Source: Gammaproteobacteria bacterium
GTDB lineage: Bacteria; Pseudomonadota; Gammaproteobacteria; SZUA-229
Assembly (NCBI GenBank): GCA_016744065.1
Contig: JADGFA010000045.1
Coordinates: 1-35,248 of the forward strand
Reading direction: 5' to 3'
Length of the DNA: 35,248 nucleotides
The notes beneath the pieces were generated by a model. The model worked only from the letters and a program-made list of their open reading frames with translations. It had not been told where the DNA came from and did no database searches. Made by a program: the position numbers and the translations under genes. Below, one piece after another: positions 33,784 through 35,248 of the stretch. Positions within the stretch are counted from its first letter, which is position 1, and every line of letters begins with the position of its first letter.

Positions 33784-34649
33784 TATCTAGCACCCTGCTG
33801 AACGATGTATTTATGCAGATTCAAAGCCCTTATATAAGGTTCTGGATGGATTTCTATATCTGATCGAGATAATCGATTATGCGATTCTGCATTTGCCCAT
33901 TTTAATTTAGCGGGTATATAGACATCCTGAGACAAAACGATTGAAGAAGTAACAACTGGTTTGCGCTTAATCTCGTCATCTTTAACCCACACAATATTTG
34001 CCCTTAGCTGGGGATTAATTGCTTTAACATATGCCAGTGGCTCATGTGCAGGATGTTCATCCAATAAGCGCGAGACAGTTAATTTTGTTGAGTCACTTTC
34101 AATACCATCAATCATTTTTAAAGCGTCTTTGTGAGTGACCCTATTAATTTCTTTATGGTGATTTGCCCAGGTCCAACTAATGGAACGCAAACCTGGTGGG
34201 AGAATTTGGATATGCTTATAACACCATAATAAATTTAATCGACCGATACGGGCTTTTTTAAGTGCACTCACTAAGTCATCTGATCGACCATGCTCATTAG
34301 CGACAATCTTTTCAATTAACTTAGATGCACGCGTATTAGACTGCCCCGTTTCTTTCTTAATTTTTTGTATTTGTTTTTTGAATTTTTCTTTTGCCTTATT
34401 TAATTCCAATGCTAGTTGAACAGTTCCACTAGAACTACACGCAATACCCGACAAAGGATAATCCCCATCATCTTCATTCCATAACTTCGTTAAAGATGAC
34501 GCAGATATTTCTCTTTGTTGATGACTAAATTGCTCAGGTAACCAAATAGGTAAATGATGATCCTTGTGAAAAGATGACTTAAAGTTATCATTTAATTCTG
34601 ACAGTTTTTCAAATGCATCGATTAATTCTGTCACGAGTTTAGTATCCAT
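33783..34649 (-). CDS. tus: Tus-like replication-terminus-binding protein
   Basis: A 288-aa protein. In E. coli, Tus binds Ter sites and stops replication forks from one side. Similarity is by pattern: GRLNLLWCYKHIQILPPGLRSISWTWANHHKEINRVTHKDALKMI (about 136-180) follows Tus '[37 protein letters not shown]' closely, including the WAN-x-H; the region RANIVWVKDDEIKRKPV parallels Tus 'IARVWYKGDQKQVQ', and the end LNLHKYIV parallels 'PRLHLYVAD'. Length is close to E. coli Tus (309 aa). I chose the ATG at 34649, with GAGG about 6-9 nt upstream, over a GTG at 34655. No Ter-like site was found by eye. The next gene is translationally coupled. Confidence 0.75.
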   Translation of the reverse strand: MDTKLVTELIDAFEKLSELNDNFKSSFHKDHHLPIWLPEQFSHQQREISASSLTKLWNEDDGDYPLSGIACSSSGTVQLALELNKAKEKFKKQIQKIKKETGQSNTRASKLIEKIVANEHGRSDDLVSALKKARIGRLNLLWCYKHIQILPPGLRSISWTWANHHKEINRVTHKDALKMIDGIESDSTKLTVSRLLDEHPAHEPLAYVKAINPQLRANIVWVKDDEIKRKPVVTSSIVLSQDVYIPAKLKWANAESHNRLSRSDIEIHPEPYIRALNLHKYIVQQGAR

Positions 34650-34671
34650 AAACACCTCAGAAATTGTTTAC

Positions 34672-34874
34672 TTATTATACCAACCCCGTAGTATATTTAA
34701 AAGATTATCTACTCTTTATTATCTTCCTAATTTCTTTTTAGGTTACGACGCTTTTCCTTTGGTTTCCTTTTTTTCTTTTCTTTCCTTGATTTTATTCTGC
34801 AGTTAAATAAGCATTAATTCTACGGAGTAAAATTTTTGTTTTGTCTTACATCCCTGTCGGGGTTGGTATAATAA
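34672..34874. repeat. 203-bp MITE-like element
   Basis: Terminal inverted repeats TTATTATACCAACCCCG (34672-34688) and its exact reverse complement (34858-34874) flank 169 bp of AT-rich DNA with a long pyrimidine tract (about 34750-34795) and no ORF. It lies between the Tus-like gene and the Sel1-repeat gene, ending just before the latter's stop. Confidence 0.7.
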
Positions 34875-34875
34875 T

Positions 34876-35238
34876 TTATAGATTTTTTTGCTCAAAAATA
34901 TCAATTCTTTTGATGTCTCTTGATGCTATTTTTGGATCACGATTCATAAGTGCAATATAGAATTTACCCCAAATATTTCCATTATCTGCGGCCTTACGAA
35001 ACCAATAACGAGCCTTAGAAAAATCCTGATCAACACCGTGACCTTCGTAATACATTAGCCCTAAAATAAATTGGGCTCGGACAAATTCTTGCTCACCCGC
35101 TTGGCTAAATAATATGACGGCTGATTTGAAGTCCTGAACAACTTCTTCGCCTAGATAATATCGATAACCAAGAAGATACTGATGTTCAGCGTCCCCTTGT
35201 ATCATCGCCAGTTTAATTTGATTATGTAGATCCAACAT
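34876..35238 (-). CDS. Sel1-repeat protein
   Basis: A 120-aa protein made of Sel1-like repeats (TPR-like, helix pairs): AEHQYLLGYRYYLGEEVVQDFKSAVILFSQAGEQ, then VRAQFILGLMYYEGHGVDQDFSKARYWFRKAADNG, then IWGKFYIALMN. The A-x-x-x-L-G-x-x-Y-x-x-G-x-x-V-x-x-D pattern is clear. Such repeats mediate protein contacts. No signal peptide is seen. AGGTAG precedes the ATG at 35238. The C-terminal tail ends 2 bp from a MITE end, so the gene may have been trimmed by that insertion. Confidence 0.8.
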   Translation of the reverse strand: MLDLHNQIKLAMIQGDAEHQYLLGYRYYLGEEVVQDFKSAVILFSQAGEQEFVRAQFILGLMYYEGHGVDQDFSKARYWFRKAADNGNIWGKFYIALMNRDPKIASRDIKRIDIFEQKNL

Positions 35239-35248
35239 CGCTCTACCT

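Noticed and set aside
1..35248. CRISPR arrays, tRNA or rRNA genes
   Set aside because: I looked for regularly spaced repeats and for tRNA-like cloverleaf ends and found none.

Overview
The window is an AT-rich stretch (by eye) of a gammaproteobacterial genome, most likely a marine or other environmental organism. It is packed with accessory DNA: five tyrosine-recombinase genes (one broken), an integron, two toxin-antitoxin loci, a KfrA-type plasmid regulator, a Tus-like replication-terminus protein, and several small inverted-repeat elements. I see no rRNA, tRNA, CRISPR array or core housekeeping operon. The mix suggests a genomic island or an integrated or large plasmid, but the sequence alone does not decide which.

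Layout. 1-4049: a palindrome made of two IS-like ends, a tyrosine recombinase and a large four-helix membrane protein. 4078-12178: an 8.1-kb mobile element. Its right part holds a Tn554-like transposition module (tnpA, tnpB and tnpC, all on the minus strand). Its left part holds a complete integron in the usual divergent layout: intI on the plus strand, and six cassettes on the minus strand separated by attC-like sites. The cassettes carry a GNAT acetyltransferase, a membrane/coiled-coil protein, a DUF6194-like protein, an ABM-like protein, a small membrane protein and a cupin. The element is bounded by a 16-bp direct repeat. Its flanks let both the empty target and the circle junction be rebuilt as palindromes. 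The integron integrase is a pseudogene, with a frameshift after the start codon and an in-frame stop before the catalytic HxxR and Tyr.

12220-15941: a divergent FtsZ/tubulin-like protein, a small unknown protein and a UvrD-type helicase with an inserted DEDDh exonuclease; this may be a defence cluster. 16429-22533: a rhomboid protease, small genes (one frameshifted), a Cys/His-motif protein, a glycine-zipper protein fused to endonuclease I, and a YcjF/DUF697 membrane protein. The last two overlap by 4 bp. 22870-26682: an orphan gene, a 176-bp inverted-repeat element, kfrA with a small HTH gene, and a divergent pair that includes a tyrosine recombinase lacking the usual catalytic His. 26959-29193: a small membrane protein, an HTH-like regulator and an Asp-box lipoprotein.

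29235-33130: two toxin-antitoxin loci back to back, each with its control region visible. hipBA has three operators 49 bp apart around a good promoter. abiEi-abiEii has two perfect 22-23-bp inverted repeats, one of them over the promoter. 33352-35248: a Tus-like protein translationally coupled to a small conserved protein, a 203-bp MITE-like element, and a Sel1-repeat protein.
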